In this document: positions 36,985-44,622 of the stretch, piece by piece
How positions within the stretch are numbered: the first letter of the stretch is position 1
Layout: every line of letters begins with the position of its first letter
Origin: an uncultured Dermabacter sp.
GTDB taxonomy: Bacteria; Actinomycetota; Actinomycetes; Actinomycetales; Dermabacteraceae
NCBI GenBank assembly: GCA_947252755.1
Contig: CAMXWV010000007.1
Span: forward strand, 68,390-132,389
Direction of reading: 5' to 3'
DNA: 64,000 nucleotides
Notes under the pieces: generated by a model
Told to the model about the DNA's origin: nothing
Database searches by the model: none
What the model saw: the letters and a program-made list of their open reading frames with translations, nothing else
Translations under genes and position numbers: made by a program

Positions 36985-38904
36985 GTGGAACACGTGAAGA
37001 GCGTGAAGAACCCCGTCCACGACCGCATTGTCTGGGTGGACTGTGAGATGACCGGCCTGGACAAGCAGAACGACGCCCTGATCGAGGTGGCGGTCCTTGT
37101 GACCGACGGGGACCTCACGGTTCTGGGCGAAGGCGTGGACATTGTGATCCGCCCACCCCAGGGGGCGATCGAGTCCATGAATGACTTTGTGCGCACCATG
37201 CACACTGATTCAGGCCTGCTTGATGAGCTTGAACAGGGTGTGAGCCTGGAAGAAGCCCAGCAGGCCTGTTTGGACTATGTCACCCAGTTCGTGCAGGAGC
37301 CGGGCAAGGCGCCCCTGGCGGGCAATAGTGTGGGCACCGATCGTGCTTTTTTGGAGCGTGACCTGCCGCTGTTCGAAGGGCACCTGTCCTATCGGACGAT
37401 CGACGTGTCCAGCTTCAAAGAGCTGGCCAAGCGCTGGCTGCCGCGGGTGTTCTTCAATACTCCCGCCAAGCACGGCGGGCACCGGGCGCTGGCGGATATC
37501 AAGGAGTCGATCCAGGAGCTGAAGTACTACCGCGAGGCGATGATCGTGTCTCAGCCGGGCCCCACCACGGAGTATCTGCGGGTGCTGTCAGAAAGCCTGG
37601 AGCTGAACGCGGACGGCGCTATGACGGAAGCTTCCGCCGCGCACGGAACTGAGATTCCGCCCTCGATGCGCTGGTTGAACTCCCCGCAGCACGCCCAGTG
37701 GCTGGCTGACGAAGGTGATGAGCTGCTCGCGTTCGCAGCCGGATCCGCACTCAAGGAGGGATTCGGCTGGCAGAACACCACGGGTGAGGTGGACCTTTTC
37801 CACCCGCGCGAGCTGTGGATCAACGCCCGCATGACTCATGTGTTCTCCCTGGCAGCGATGCAGGGCAAACCGGAGTTCGGCCCGTACGCGGATCATGGAG
37901 TGGCCGCGATCAGCAGCCTGTTCCGAGACCCGGAGCACGGGGGGTTCGTCTCCGCCGTGGGCCATGACGGCGCCGTTGTGGACGGCACGAAGGCGTGCTA
38001 TTCGCATGCGTTCGCAGTGCTTGCGGCAGCATCCGCAACCGCTGCGGGCCGCCCCGGCGCACGCGCCCTGCTGGACGAGGCGCTCAGCATCCTGCTGGAC
38101 CGGTTCTACGAGAAGCAGCATGGCATGTTCGCCGAATCCTTCACTCGGGACTTCACCACCGGTGAAGACTACCGGGGCATCAACGCGAATATGCACGCGG
38201 TGGAAGCGCTGCTGGCAGCGTCTGACGTGACCGGCCGCAGCGACCTGTTGGAGATCGCCGTTGGCGTGCTGAAGCATGCAGTCCATGAGCATGCGCGCGA
38301 GAACAACTGGTCGCTGCCGGAGCATTTCACCGCCCAGTGGCAGGTGCAGGCGGAGTTCAATGCGGACCGCAAAGATGACAGGTTCCGCCCGTACGGCGCC
38401 ACCCCGGGCCACTGGTTCGAATGGGCGCGGCTAGCGCTCAGCGCCCGTGCCGCGCTCGCCGGTCACGGTCTTGAACAGCCGCAGTGGCTGCTCGAAGGAG
38501 CGCTCACGCTGATGGATCGGGCGGCGCTGCTGTTCGGTCAGGATGGGCAGCCGGGCTTCGTGTACACCGTGGACTGGAATGATGACCCGGTGGTGCATGA
38601 GCGCATGCACTGGGTGGCCGCTGAGGCCGTGTCCGCTGCGGCAGTGGCCTACCGCACCACTCGAGATGAGCGCTGGGCGAAGCTGTATGAGCAGTGGTGG
38701 GAGTTCATCGCTACGCATCTGATCGATGCGGAGAACGGCTCCTGGCACCATGAGCTGGACCGGACCAATCAGGCGCAGGCCACCGTGTGGGACGGCAAGC
38801 CCGACGCGTATCACGCCTACCAGGCCACGCTCATCCCCCGTCTGCCCGTCTGGCCGGCGATGGCGGAGGCTGTGCGGCGCGGACTGCTGGACTCCGTGAG
38901 CTGA
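36985..38904 (+). CDS. orn: Oligoribonuclease fused to an AGE-family epimerase/isomerase
   Basis: A single 639-residue frame. Residues 1-205 are a complete Orn: DEDDh acid pair in WVDCEMTGLD (Asp19, Glu21), Asp119 in GTDRAFLERDL, His166 and Asp171 in HRALADI. Orn degrades 2-5-mer RNAs and pGpG. After a short linker (about 206-226) an intact AGE domain follows, resembling mannose isomerase or YihS: SMRWLNSPQHAQWL, RELWINARMTHVFSL, GINANMHAVEALLAA, GHWFEWARL, HWVAAEAV. The start may be the GTG at 36985 or at 36994 (better Shine-Dalgarno, AGGGTGG). Internal ATGs at 37621 and 37666 could also start a free epimerase, although I see no strong ribosome site there. Confidence 0.85.
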   Translation: MEHVKSVKNPVHDRIVWVDCEMTGLDKQNDALIEVAVLVTDGDLTVLGEGVDIVIRPPQGAIESMNDFVRTMHTDSGLLDELEQGVSLEEAQQACLDYVTQFVQEPGKAPLAGNSVGTDRAFLERDLPLFEGHLSYRTIDVSSFKELAKRWLPRVFFNTPAKHGGHRALADIKESIQELKYYREAMIVSQPGPTTEYLRVLSESLELNADGAMTEASAAHGTEIPPSMRWLNSPQHAQWLADEGDELLAFAAGSALKEGFGWQNTTGEVDLFHPRELWINARMTHVFSLAAMQGKPEFGPYADHGVAAISSLFRDPEHGGFVSAVGHDGAVVDGTKACYSHAFAVLAAASATAAGRPGARALLDEALSILLDRFYEKQHGMFAESFTRDFTTGEDYRGINANMHAVEALLAASDVTGRSDLLEIAVGVLKHAVHEHARENNWSLPEHFTAQWQVQAEFNADRKDDRFRPYGATPGHWFEWARLALSARAALAGHGLEQPQWLLEGALTLMDRAALLFGQDGQPGFVYTVDWNDDPVVHERMHWVAAEAVSAAAVAYRTTRDERWAKLYEQWWEFIATHLIDAENGSWHHELDRTNQAQATVWDGKPDAYHAYQATLIPRLPVWPAMAEAVRRGLLDSVS

Positions 38905-38937
38905 CGGGGGTCTCAGGCGGCCTCAAAAAGAGGAAAA

Positions 38938-38986
38938 GCGAGGCCCAGAACCTGCTCGCCTTCCAGCGGGAGGTTCTGGGCCTCGC
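38938..38986 (-). terminator. Terminator of tRNA-His
   Basis: A perfect 16-bp stem (38938-38953 with 38971-38986). On the minus strand it is followed by TTTTCCTCTTTTTG, so it terminates the tRNA-His transcript; it also lies behind the convergent orn fusion gene. Confidence 0.8.
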
Positions 38987-38997
38987 CCTATATCCGG

Positions 38998-39071
38998 GGT
39001 GATCGACGGGATTTGAACCCGCGACCGCCTGGACCACAACCAGGAGCTCTACCAACTGAGCTACGACCACC
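38998..39071 (-). tRNA. tRNA-His (anticodon GTG)
   Basis: The minus-strand cloverleaf has the extra G at position -1 opposite C73, which is diagnostic of tRNA-His. The acceptor is GTGGTCG/CGATCAC and the anticodon stem CCTGG/CCAGG with loop TTGTGGT. CCA is not encoded. Confidence 0.96.
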
Positions 39072-39173
39072 ATGTGCTCACCGAAGTGCGCAACATGCCC
39101 CAGCATACTCACCGTTCACGGCGGTGCGCCAATCGGGGCGGCTCAGAGGTGGCGCGCGTCTCTGAAGCCAGTG

Positions 39174-40070
39174 CTACACCCTGGACCAGCCGAGCGTGGA
39201 GGGGCCGATCGTGGGGCGCCAGCCGGTCTCGTTCATGAACCGGCGGGAGGACACGCGCAGTGAGCGGCGCTGCACATCCATCCGGGCGTTCAGCGCACGC
39301 TGAGTGATCTCGTTATGAAACTTCGCGGGCCCGTCTGCTTTCGCTTCGCGGCCCAGGTCGATCGCCCAGCGTTCGCGGCGGATCGGCTCGCCGCCCACGT
39401 TGTAGAAGCCGGAGCGGGCAGAGAGAGCACGCACGAAGGCAAGGCCCGCGTCGTGATGATGCAGCAGGGTGATGAAGTTCGAGGGCTTGCCGAGCAGCAC
39501 GGGAGCGCCGCTGCGGACTTTGCGCAGGGTGTCCGTGGTGACCGGGTCCCGCCCGTACAGCTGGCCGAGCCGCAGGATCACCGCGGTGCGGCCCTGCTGG
39601 GCGAAGTCCACGGCCGCCCGCATCTCCCGCACACGCGGCCGGAATGCGGAGCTGCGCACGTTCAGTGCCTGGTCTTCCGCAATCCACTTATCCCCGTTAT
39701 CGGGATACATGAACAGGGAGGATTCCTGGATCAGCTGGCGGATGTCCGCATCAGCAGCAGCGGCTGCAATTGCGACGGACGCCTCCTGGTGGAGCTTGTC
39801 ATCCTCCCGCCAGGCGAGCGGCCGAAGCGCCGTCATTCCCGCCGGGATCTTCGCCAAAGTATTGATGACCACGTCATGCCCGCGAAACACGCGGGTCAGC
39901 TCGCTCTGAGAGAACACATCCGCGATCACTGCTTTCGCGCCGCGACCTTCGATGACTGGCACACCCCGCTGCTGGCGCGTCACGCCGGTCACCTCATGGC
40001 CTGCAGCGACGAGCGCTTCAGTGGCCTCCTGGCCGAGCACGCCGGTGGCTCCGGTGACTGCGATCTTCAC
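39174..40070 (-). CDS. NAD(P)-binding SDR-family epimerase-like protein
   Basis: 298 residues of the atypical or extended SDR type. The cofactor loop is IAVTGATGVLGQEATEAL at the N-terminus, followed by DVVINTLAKIP and a YGRDPV segment. The classical YxxxK is not obvious; SLFMYPDNGDKW lies where it is expected. The substrate is unknown; related proteins act on nucleotide sugars or as NmrA-like sensors. The upstream gap to tRNA-Lys (40071-40295) holds only promoter-type sequence, with TACAGT at 40245 as a possible tRNA -10. Confidence 0.75.
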   Translation of the reverse strand: MKIAVTGATGVLGQEATEALVAAGHEVTGVTRQQRGVPVIEGRGAKAVIADVFSQSELTRVFRGHDVVINTLAKIPAGMTALRPLAWREDDKLHQEASVAIAAAAADADIRQLIQESSLFMYPDNGDKWIAEDQALNVRSSAFRPRVREMRAAVDFAQQGRTAVILRLGQLYGRDPVTTDTLRKVRSGAPVLLGKPSNFITLLHHHDAGLAFVRALSARSGFYNVGGEPIRRERWAIDLGREAKADGPAKFHNEITQRALNARMDVQRRSLRVSSRRFMNETGWRPTIGPSTLGWSRV

Positions 40071-40295
40071 GAACGGACTCCTTCATCCAAGGGCGGGTCG
40101 CGGGGACGCTATCAGTGTATGCGACGCGGTTCTGATCCGATCCGATCACAGCCAACACCGAAGCCTTGGGCGGTCCCGGCGGGAGACGGTGCTTTCTCGG
40201 TCACACTCCCCTAGCCCGGCTGGTGCGGTCCGACTCGTTCCCGCTACAGTCGATCCGTACCGCTCCCTGGCCCGTGGCCGGTGGGAGCAGAACAC

Positions 40296-40372
40296 GCGCC
40301 ATTAGCTCAGTTGGTTAGAGCAACTGACTCTTAATCAGTGGGTCCGGGGTTCGAATCCCTGATGGCGCACCA
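40296..40372 (+). tRNA. tRNA-Lys (anticodon CTT), left attachment site of the element
   Basis: Acceptor GCGCCAT/ATGGCGC, D-arm GCTCAGTTGGTTAGAGC, anticodon stem ACTGA/TCAGT with loop CTCTTAA (CTT), T-arm CCGGGGTTCGAATCCCTG, CCA encoded at 40370-40372. The gene stays intact because integrases of this kind insert at tRNA 3' ends; the exact core is unknown without the right end. Confidence 0.96.
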
Positions 40373-40662
40373 CCACGAGAAGCCCCGTCGGACATCCGGC
40401 GGGGCTTCGTCGTGTCGCCAAGCAGGCCCATCCCTTCATAGAGGCTCCCGATGGCCACACCGAAGTAGCGAGCGATCTCCTCAACTTCGGACGCTTTCCA
40501 GGTCGAAGCGCCGCGAAGCTTGGCGAAGGTCTGGTTCCGACTGACTCCGATTGCGAGCGCCAGATCGTCGGCTCGCACGTCACGAGCAGCCATGAGCGCC
40601 TTTGTCGCTGCCGAGATTCGCTGGTCAGTGGTCGGGAATTCATGCGCTGGGGCAGTACTCAT
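40315..40662 (-). CDS. HTH repressor-like regulator reading into tRNA-Lys
   Basis: 115 residues from the ATG at 40662 (MSTAPAHEFPTTDQRISAAT). An XRE-type HTH lies at about residues 15-75: ALMAARDVRADDLALAIGVS, NQTFAKLRGASTWKASEVEE, IARYFGVAIGSLYEG. The frame then crosses the tRNA-Lys terminator and the tRNA gene antisense, ending in SGIRTPDPLIKSQLL, which is simply tRNA-Lys read backwards. The last 15 residues are therefore set by the attachment site. The gene is divergent from a Cro-like small protein across an operator-like palindrome. It is probably the element's maintenance repressor. Confidence 0.75.
   Translation of the reverse strand: MSTAPAHEFPTTDQRISAATKALMAARDVRADDLALAIGVSRNQTFAKLRGASTWKASEVEEIARYFGVAIGSLYEGMGLLGDTTKPRRMSDGASRGGAPSGIRTPDPLIKSQLL
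40379..40411 (+). terminator. Terminator of tRNA-Lys
   Basis: GAAGCCCCGTCGG (40379-40391) pairs with CCGGCGGGGCTTC (40396-40408), one wobble pair, 4-base loop. It begins 7 bases after the CCA end, so it is probably on the element's side of the attachment site. Confidence 0.7.
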
Positions 40663-40716
40663 GTAAGTCACGCTAGCGGCCCTGAAACCAAAAAACACGC
40701 TGTACGCGCCAAGTTC

Positions 40717-40746
40717 TTGCGAGAGTACGGAAATCCGTACTACGCT
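40717..40746 (+). promoter_or_regulatory. Promoter with operator palindrome in its spacer
   Basis: TTGCGA (-35, 40717-40722) and TACGCT (-10, 40741-40746) are 18 bases apart. The spacer contains the perfect inverted repeat GTACGGA-AA-TCCGTAC (40725-40740). The ATG of the downstream gene (40754) lies at the expected transcription start, so the message would be leaderless. Binding of the divergent HTH protein here would block this promoter. Further GTAC half-sites occur at about 40702 and 40757. Confidence 0.6.
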
Positions 40747-40753
40747 AAGGTCC

Positions 40754-40981
40754 ATGAGTACACAGGCGAGACTTGCAGACGTCCTCCTTCGTGAAGCTGG
40801 TCATGGGGGTCTGTGGGAGTGGGCGATGGATCAGCGGCGGTCGGTGACTCCGGCGCCGTGGGATGACGTTGCTCAGCGCCTGGTGCGGGAGACCGATGGC
40901 GAGGTTCAGGTCCGCGGTCAGATGTTGCGCCGGTGGGTGCAGCGGGCTGAGCAGGACAGAGCTTGCGATGGCAAGAGCTGA
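40754..40981 (+). CDS. Small Cro-like/immunity-region protein
   Basis: 75 residues (MSTQARLADVLLREAGHGGL). The sequence from AMDQRRSVTPAPWDDVAQRL through ETDGEVQVRGQMLRRWVQRA resembles short helix-turn-helix proteins in the immunity regions of actinophages and actinobacterial elements, where a segment such as WxxIARDL...TGGxxVTxxTLRRW recurs. It starts with a probably leaderless ATG under a repressible promoter and is divergent from the HTH regulator. A Cro or excisionase-like role is inference. Confidence 0.6.
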   Translation: MSTQARLADVLLREAGHGGLWEWAMDQRRSVTPAPWDDVAQRLVRETDGEVQVRGQMLRRWVQRAEQDRACDGKS

Positions 40982-40992
40982 GGGGATCAGTA

Positions 40993-41889
40993 ATGTCCGC
41001 GATGAGTGACGAGCAGGAGTTTCGGCAGCTTCTGATAGCTGCTGCCGCTGACCCTGCGGGTTGGTCATCTCCTGCTGGCGAAGCGCTGGCGCACTTTCTG
41101 ACGCGGGTGCTGGAGCCTAAGAGTGCGACCACTGAGAGCGCGGGAGATTGCGCTGCTGAGGCGGTTTTGGTGATCTCGGGTCGCGGCGGTCTGGCGGCTT
41201 CGGCGGCTCGGATTCTGGAGATGGATGCACCGTTGGGGTTCGTGATTAAGAGTGTCAGTCTCAATGTGGACCGCGCGGCTCTTGCGGAGACGATGGGTGT
41301 GGGATCACGCCAGGTCGGCGCGGGGGTTCAGCGTGTGCAACGGTTCAGTGAACTGACCGCAGATGATGGCCCGGCGCTGGATTCGGTGTCGATGGCGTCC
41401 GCGTGGGCACCTGCGCGGGGTGAGGGGTCACCGGAGTCGGCGGCCGTGGTGCGTGAGTTCGCCGCGGTGCTGATTCAGCGGTTTCGGGTGCGCGGGGCGG
41501 TTGTGGCGCGCTGCGTGGAGGTGGCGGCTGACACTGCTGTGGATGGTGAGCGAGGTGTGGGCGCTACGGCGTCTGTGACCCGTCGGCGGCTGCGTCGATT
41601 CCTGGAGGCCGGTGAGCACCTGCGTGAGGTTGGGCTGTCTCGTGAGCGTGCGGCCGCGATGGCGGGGCTGCTGTTCGGTACTGAGCGCCATCCTGAGTGG
41701 TCCCTCCTGAGTGAGTGCGCGCATGCGCGGCGCGCTGGGCGCGCTGTGAAGGTGTCCTCGTGGCATGAGCGTCAGGCCCGGATTGTGGCCGCTCGGCCGA
41801 GTGGCTTGGGGCGCTCGGTGGGTGTGCAGCCTGCTCTGTTCGAGACGAGTGAGCGTGCGGGGCGGGCGGTGCTGCGTCGTGTCGCGTGA
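40993..41889 (+). CDS. Orphan element protein
   Basis: 298 residues from the ATG at 40993 (MSAMSDEQEFRQLLIAAAAD) behind GAGGGGATC. I do not recognise it. It is mostly helical in character and rich in Ala, Arg, Val and Gly, with no transmembrane segment or metal motif. Three regions stand out: FLTRVLEPKSATTESAGDCA, the AVVREFAAVLIQRFRVRGAV segment, and a basic C-terminal half (TRRRLRRFLEAGEHLREVGL, then RHPEWSLLSECAHARRAGRA). Basic helices and its place between the immunity genes and rep suggest nucleic-acid binding. A terminator follows. Confidence 0.55.
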   Translation: MSAMSDEQEFRQLLIAAAADPAGWSSPAGEALAHFLTRVLEPKSATTESAGDCAAEAVLVISGRGGLAASAARILEMDAPLGFVIKSVSLNVDRAALAETMGVGSRQVGAGVQRVQRFSELTADDGPALDSVSMASAWAPARGEGSPESAAVVREFAAVLIQRFRVRGAVVARCVEVAADTAVDGERGVGATASVTRRRLRRFLEAGEHLREVGLSRERAAAMAGLLFGTERHPEWSLLSECAHARRAGRAVKVSSWHERQARIVAARPSGLGRSVGVQPALFETSERAGRAVLRRVA

Positions 41890-41902
41890 ACCTGTGCAGC
41901 AG

Positions 41903-41937
41903 AAGAGCGCCGCCCCGAGTCGGCGCGGCGCTCTTGA
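41903..41937 (+). terminator. Terminator between the left-end genes and rep
   Basis: AAGAGCGCCG (41903-41912) pairs perfectly with 41926-41935, with a 13-base loop. It separates the left-end genes from the replication and transfer operon, whose own leader is 41936-42030. Confidence 0.7.
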
Positions 41938-42030
41938 AGCTGCGGGAGATGAGGATCAAAAGGTTTGGCGGCCTTCCTCGATCTCCACTGACCTAGTTGT
42001 CCTCAAAACACAAACAAGGAGGTCGCTCTC

Positions 42031-43806
42031 ATGGTACGGCCGGGAGTGAGTGAGGCGCAAGCATCGGCGTGGTCGCTGGCCGCGGGGCTGGCGGGTCGGT
42101 CGCGGGTTCGTGTGGCGCGGTTCAACGGCCGTCGTGGTCGGTGGGAGTACCCGCGGACGCGCGAAGTTGATCTGACGGCTGATATTCCGCGGGAGCCTGC
42201 GGCGGTTCTCCTCTACAACTCGCACGGCTTCTGCCGGACGCTGGCTCTTGACGTCGATGTGGAGGGGTCTGAGGGCGCGGCGCTCACTCACCGTCTGGTT
42301 GCACTGCTCCAGCGGTGCGGTGGGTCGGTCATTGTGGACCGCTCCCCTGCCGGGCGCCATCACGTCTATCTGCCTCTGCGGGATGGGCTCAGCGCGGTGG
42401 ACGCCGCTGAGCTGGCTCGCGCTGTTGCGCGTCGTTTCCCTGGGGTGGATGCACAGCCCCACGTGACCGGGGCTGAGTCGGGCTGCATCCGGCCGCCTGG
42501 CTCGGTGCACAAGCGCGGCGGTTTCCAGGAGCTGGTGACGGACCTTGATACTGCGCGCCGCGTCCTGCTGGTGCGAAACGGCTCAGACGTGCTCGGGGCG
42601 CTGAGGCGCGTTCTGAGCGAGGAGATTGCCCAGATTCGGCGAGACCAGATGGCCCTGGCGGCGCCTGCTCCGGTGGATGCGGTGGACAGTGTCGATGCGC
42701 TGCCTCTGGGAGGGCAGCGGGTGCTGTCTGAGCGAATGGCGCGCCTGGCTCAGTCGGGGGCGTTCGAAGAAGCGGGGTACCGCTCTGCATCCGAGGGGCG
42801 GATGGCGGTGATCTGCGCGGCGGCGCGCGCCGGGCTGGACTTCGGCGGGATCGTTGCGCGGATGGAGGACGGTCGGTGGCCGGGTCTGGCGACGATGTTC
42901 CACAACGTCAGTGGCGACAGGCATTCCCGCCTCGGAAAGGAGCTGGTGAAGGCTCAAAAAATTGTGGCTGCTACGCCGCGGCCGACGTCTGTCCGTCAGT
43001 GCAACACAAGCGCGGCGTTCAATGTCACGAGGGGGGCAGGCACTGGTCGTTCAGCGCGTGAAATTGAGATTGATGAGCACCGGTTCATTCGGCGTTGGCG
43101 TGCGGTGCTGGCTGAGGTGGAGCGAGCGGAGTTTGCTGGTGCCCGGGGGGTGCATGTGCGCTTGCTGTTGCGGGCGCTTGCGGCGGCTGCTCATCAGGTG
43201 GGTTCGCGGTATGTGTCCTTTGGGGTGCGGTCGCTGTCGGTGTCGATGCCGGTCGATGCGTCCACTGTGGCTCGGTTGCTGGAGGTATTGAGGGAGTCGG
43301 CGGACCCGTGGATTGTGCAGGTGAAGGCGGCTGAGGGTGTCGAGGCGGATGTGTACGAGCTGCGTATCCCTGAGCGGCATCGAGCGTTGGCGGAGCGTGT
43401 GGAGCTGCCTGCTGGAAAGGTTCATGCGCTGCGGCCCGTGTTCGTGGAGCTGGGTGCTGCTGCGGCGCTGGTGTTCGAGGCGATTGAGCGTGGGGCGTCG
43501 TCTGTGCTGGAGGCGTCGCGTCGCTCGGGTATCTCGCGTTCGACCGCACACGAGGTGGTCGGCATGATGCGGTCCTGGGGCCTGGTTGAGATCGAGCGAG
43601 GACGGCTGGTTGCCCGACCGGACCGGCTGAATGTGGTTGCTGAGCGTGTAGGGGCTGTCGCGGTGGTGGCTGAGGTGATTCGTCGGCATCGTTATGAGCG
43701 AGCTCTGTGGCGGGCGTGGCTGAGTGGCGCGCGTGGTCAGGAGACACAGGCGTGGTGGGTGCATGTGTTGGAGGCGGGGCCACCTGATCGGTGGGCGGTG
43801 GCGTAG
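42031..43806 (+). CDS. Primase-polymerase-type replication initiation protein
   Basis: 591 residues. The N-terminal archaeo-eukaryotic primase-like domain (about 55-175) has the acidic pair in LALDVDVEG (Asp74, Asp76), His110-His111 in AGRHHVYLPL, and CIRPPGSVHKRGG (154-164), the Arg/His/Lys set of prim-pol enzymes. The middle is helical. A C-terminal winged-helix segment (SRRSGISRSTAHEVVGMMRS) may bind the origin. It has an ideal Shine-Dalgarno (AAGGAGGTCGCTCTC). A Rep of this type suggests that the element can replicate autonomously after excision; the origin is not identified. Confidence 0.8.
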   Translation: MVRPGVSEAQASAWSLAAGLAGRSRVRVARFNGRRGRWEYPRTREVDLTADIPREPAAVLLYNSHGFCRTLALDVDVEGSEGAALTHRLVALLQRCGGSVIVDRSPAGRHHVYLPLRDGLSAVDAAELARAVARRFPGVDAQPHVTGAESGCIRPPGSVHKRGGFQELVTDLDTARRVLLVRNGSDVLGALRRVLSEEIAQIRRDQMALAAPAPVDAVDSVDALPLGGQRVLSERMARLAQSGAFEEAGYRSASEGRMAVICAAARAGLDFGGIVARMEDGRWPGLATMFHNVSGDRHSRLGKELVKAQKIVAATPRPTSVRQCNTSAAFNVTRGAGTGRSAREIEIDEHRFIRRWRAVLAEVERAEFAGARGVHVRLLLRALAAAAHQVGSRYVSFGVRSLSVSMPVDASTVARLLEVLRESADPWIVQVKAAEGVEADVYELRIPERHRALAERVELPAGKVHALRPVFVELGAAAALVFEAIERGASSVLEASRRSGISRSTAHEVVGMMRSWGLVEIERGRLVARPDRLNVVAERVGAVAVVAEVIRRHRYERALWRAWLSGARGQETQAWWVHVLEAGPPDRWAVA

Positions 43807-43869
43807 CTGTCGTGGCGCGCGGGCTTGTGGGGACATGAGTCAGCGTGCCGATGCGGCAAGGAGCGTGTC

Positions 43870-44622
43870 ATGTGGAGGTTGAAGCAGAAGCGGGTCATCA
43901 TCCCGGCGGTGGTGGTCCTGGTGATGATCGTGGCTATCGTGGGGCTGTCTGTGCTGGGCCGGAACAGCACGGTGCCTGCGGAGGAGCGGGTGGATGTGCG
44001 GCCCTCGGCCACACCGTCAGCGGGGCCGGTTCCGACGAAGAAGGGGAGTGACCCACAGACCGCTAACGTGACCTCGCTGGTTCCTCTGCCGCAGACCGAT
44101 GACCCGGCGGAGATGGCTGCCAATGTGACGCGGATGCTGGGGTCCACGGACGCCGAGCGGTTTGAGCAGGATGACTACGCGCGGGTGTTGGCTGAGGTCT
44201 CCCCTAGTGATGCGCCAGGTATTCCTCAGGCGCAGTGGGCTGATGCGACGACGATGTTGGCGCTGTCGTGGGAGCCGTGGGAGGAGCGTCAAAAGCTTGG
44301 TGTGGCTGATGAGTTTGAGCCGACCCGGACCAAGGTCGCCAGCGATGATGGCTACGTCCAGGAGCGCTTCTTTGGTGGCGAGGAGCCGTCTAGTGAGGAG
44401 CAAAAGAAACTGGCGAAGTGGCTGGAGGGTCAGGAAACCACGGTGGTAACCGTGCAGGGCAACCTTCAGCGGCAGGCGACGGCGAAGGATGGGTCGCGTC
44501 GGCAGTGGGACGAAGGACCGGTGGAGTGGGTCGTGGTGCTGTCGTGTGAGAAGGGCGCAAGAACGTGCACTGTGCTGTCGGTGGAGATGACGGGGAAGGT
44601 GAAGTCCAATGGCAATGGCTGA
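43870..44622 (+). CDS. VirB8/TcpC-like transfer protein
   Basis: 250 residues from the ATG at 43870 (MWRLKQKRVIIPAVVVLVMI) behind AAGGAGCG. There is a single N-terminal transmembrane helix (about 8-28), a Pro/Thr/Ser-rich stalk and a soluble extracytoplasmic domain. This topology and the place just upstream of the VirB6-like gene fit the VirB8/TcpC role, a structural link of the secretion channel; the sequence match itself is weak. It overlaps the next gene by 14 bases. Confidence 0.5.
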   Translation: MWRLKQKRVIIPAVVVLVMIVAIVGLSVLGRNSTVPAEERVDVRPSATPSAGPVPTKKGSDPQTANVTSLVPLPQTDDPAEMAANVTRMLGSTDAERFEQDDYARVLAEVSPSDAPGIPQAQWADATTMLALSWEPWEERQKLGVADEFEPTRTKVASDDGYVQERFFGGEEPSSEEQKKLAKWLEGQETTVVTVQGNLQRQATAKDGSRRQWDEGPVEWVVVLSCEKGARTCTVLSVEMTGKVKSNGNG

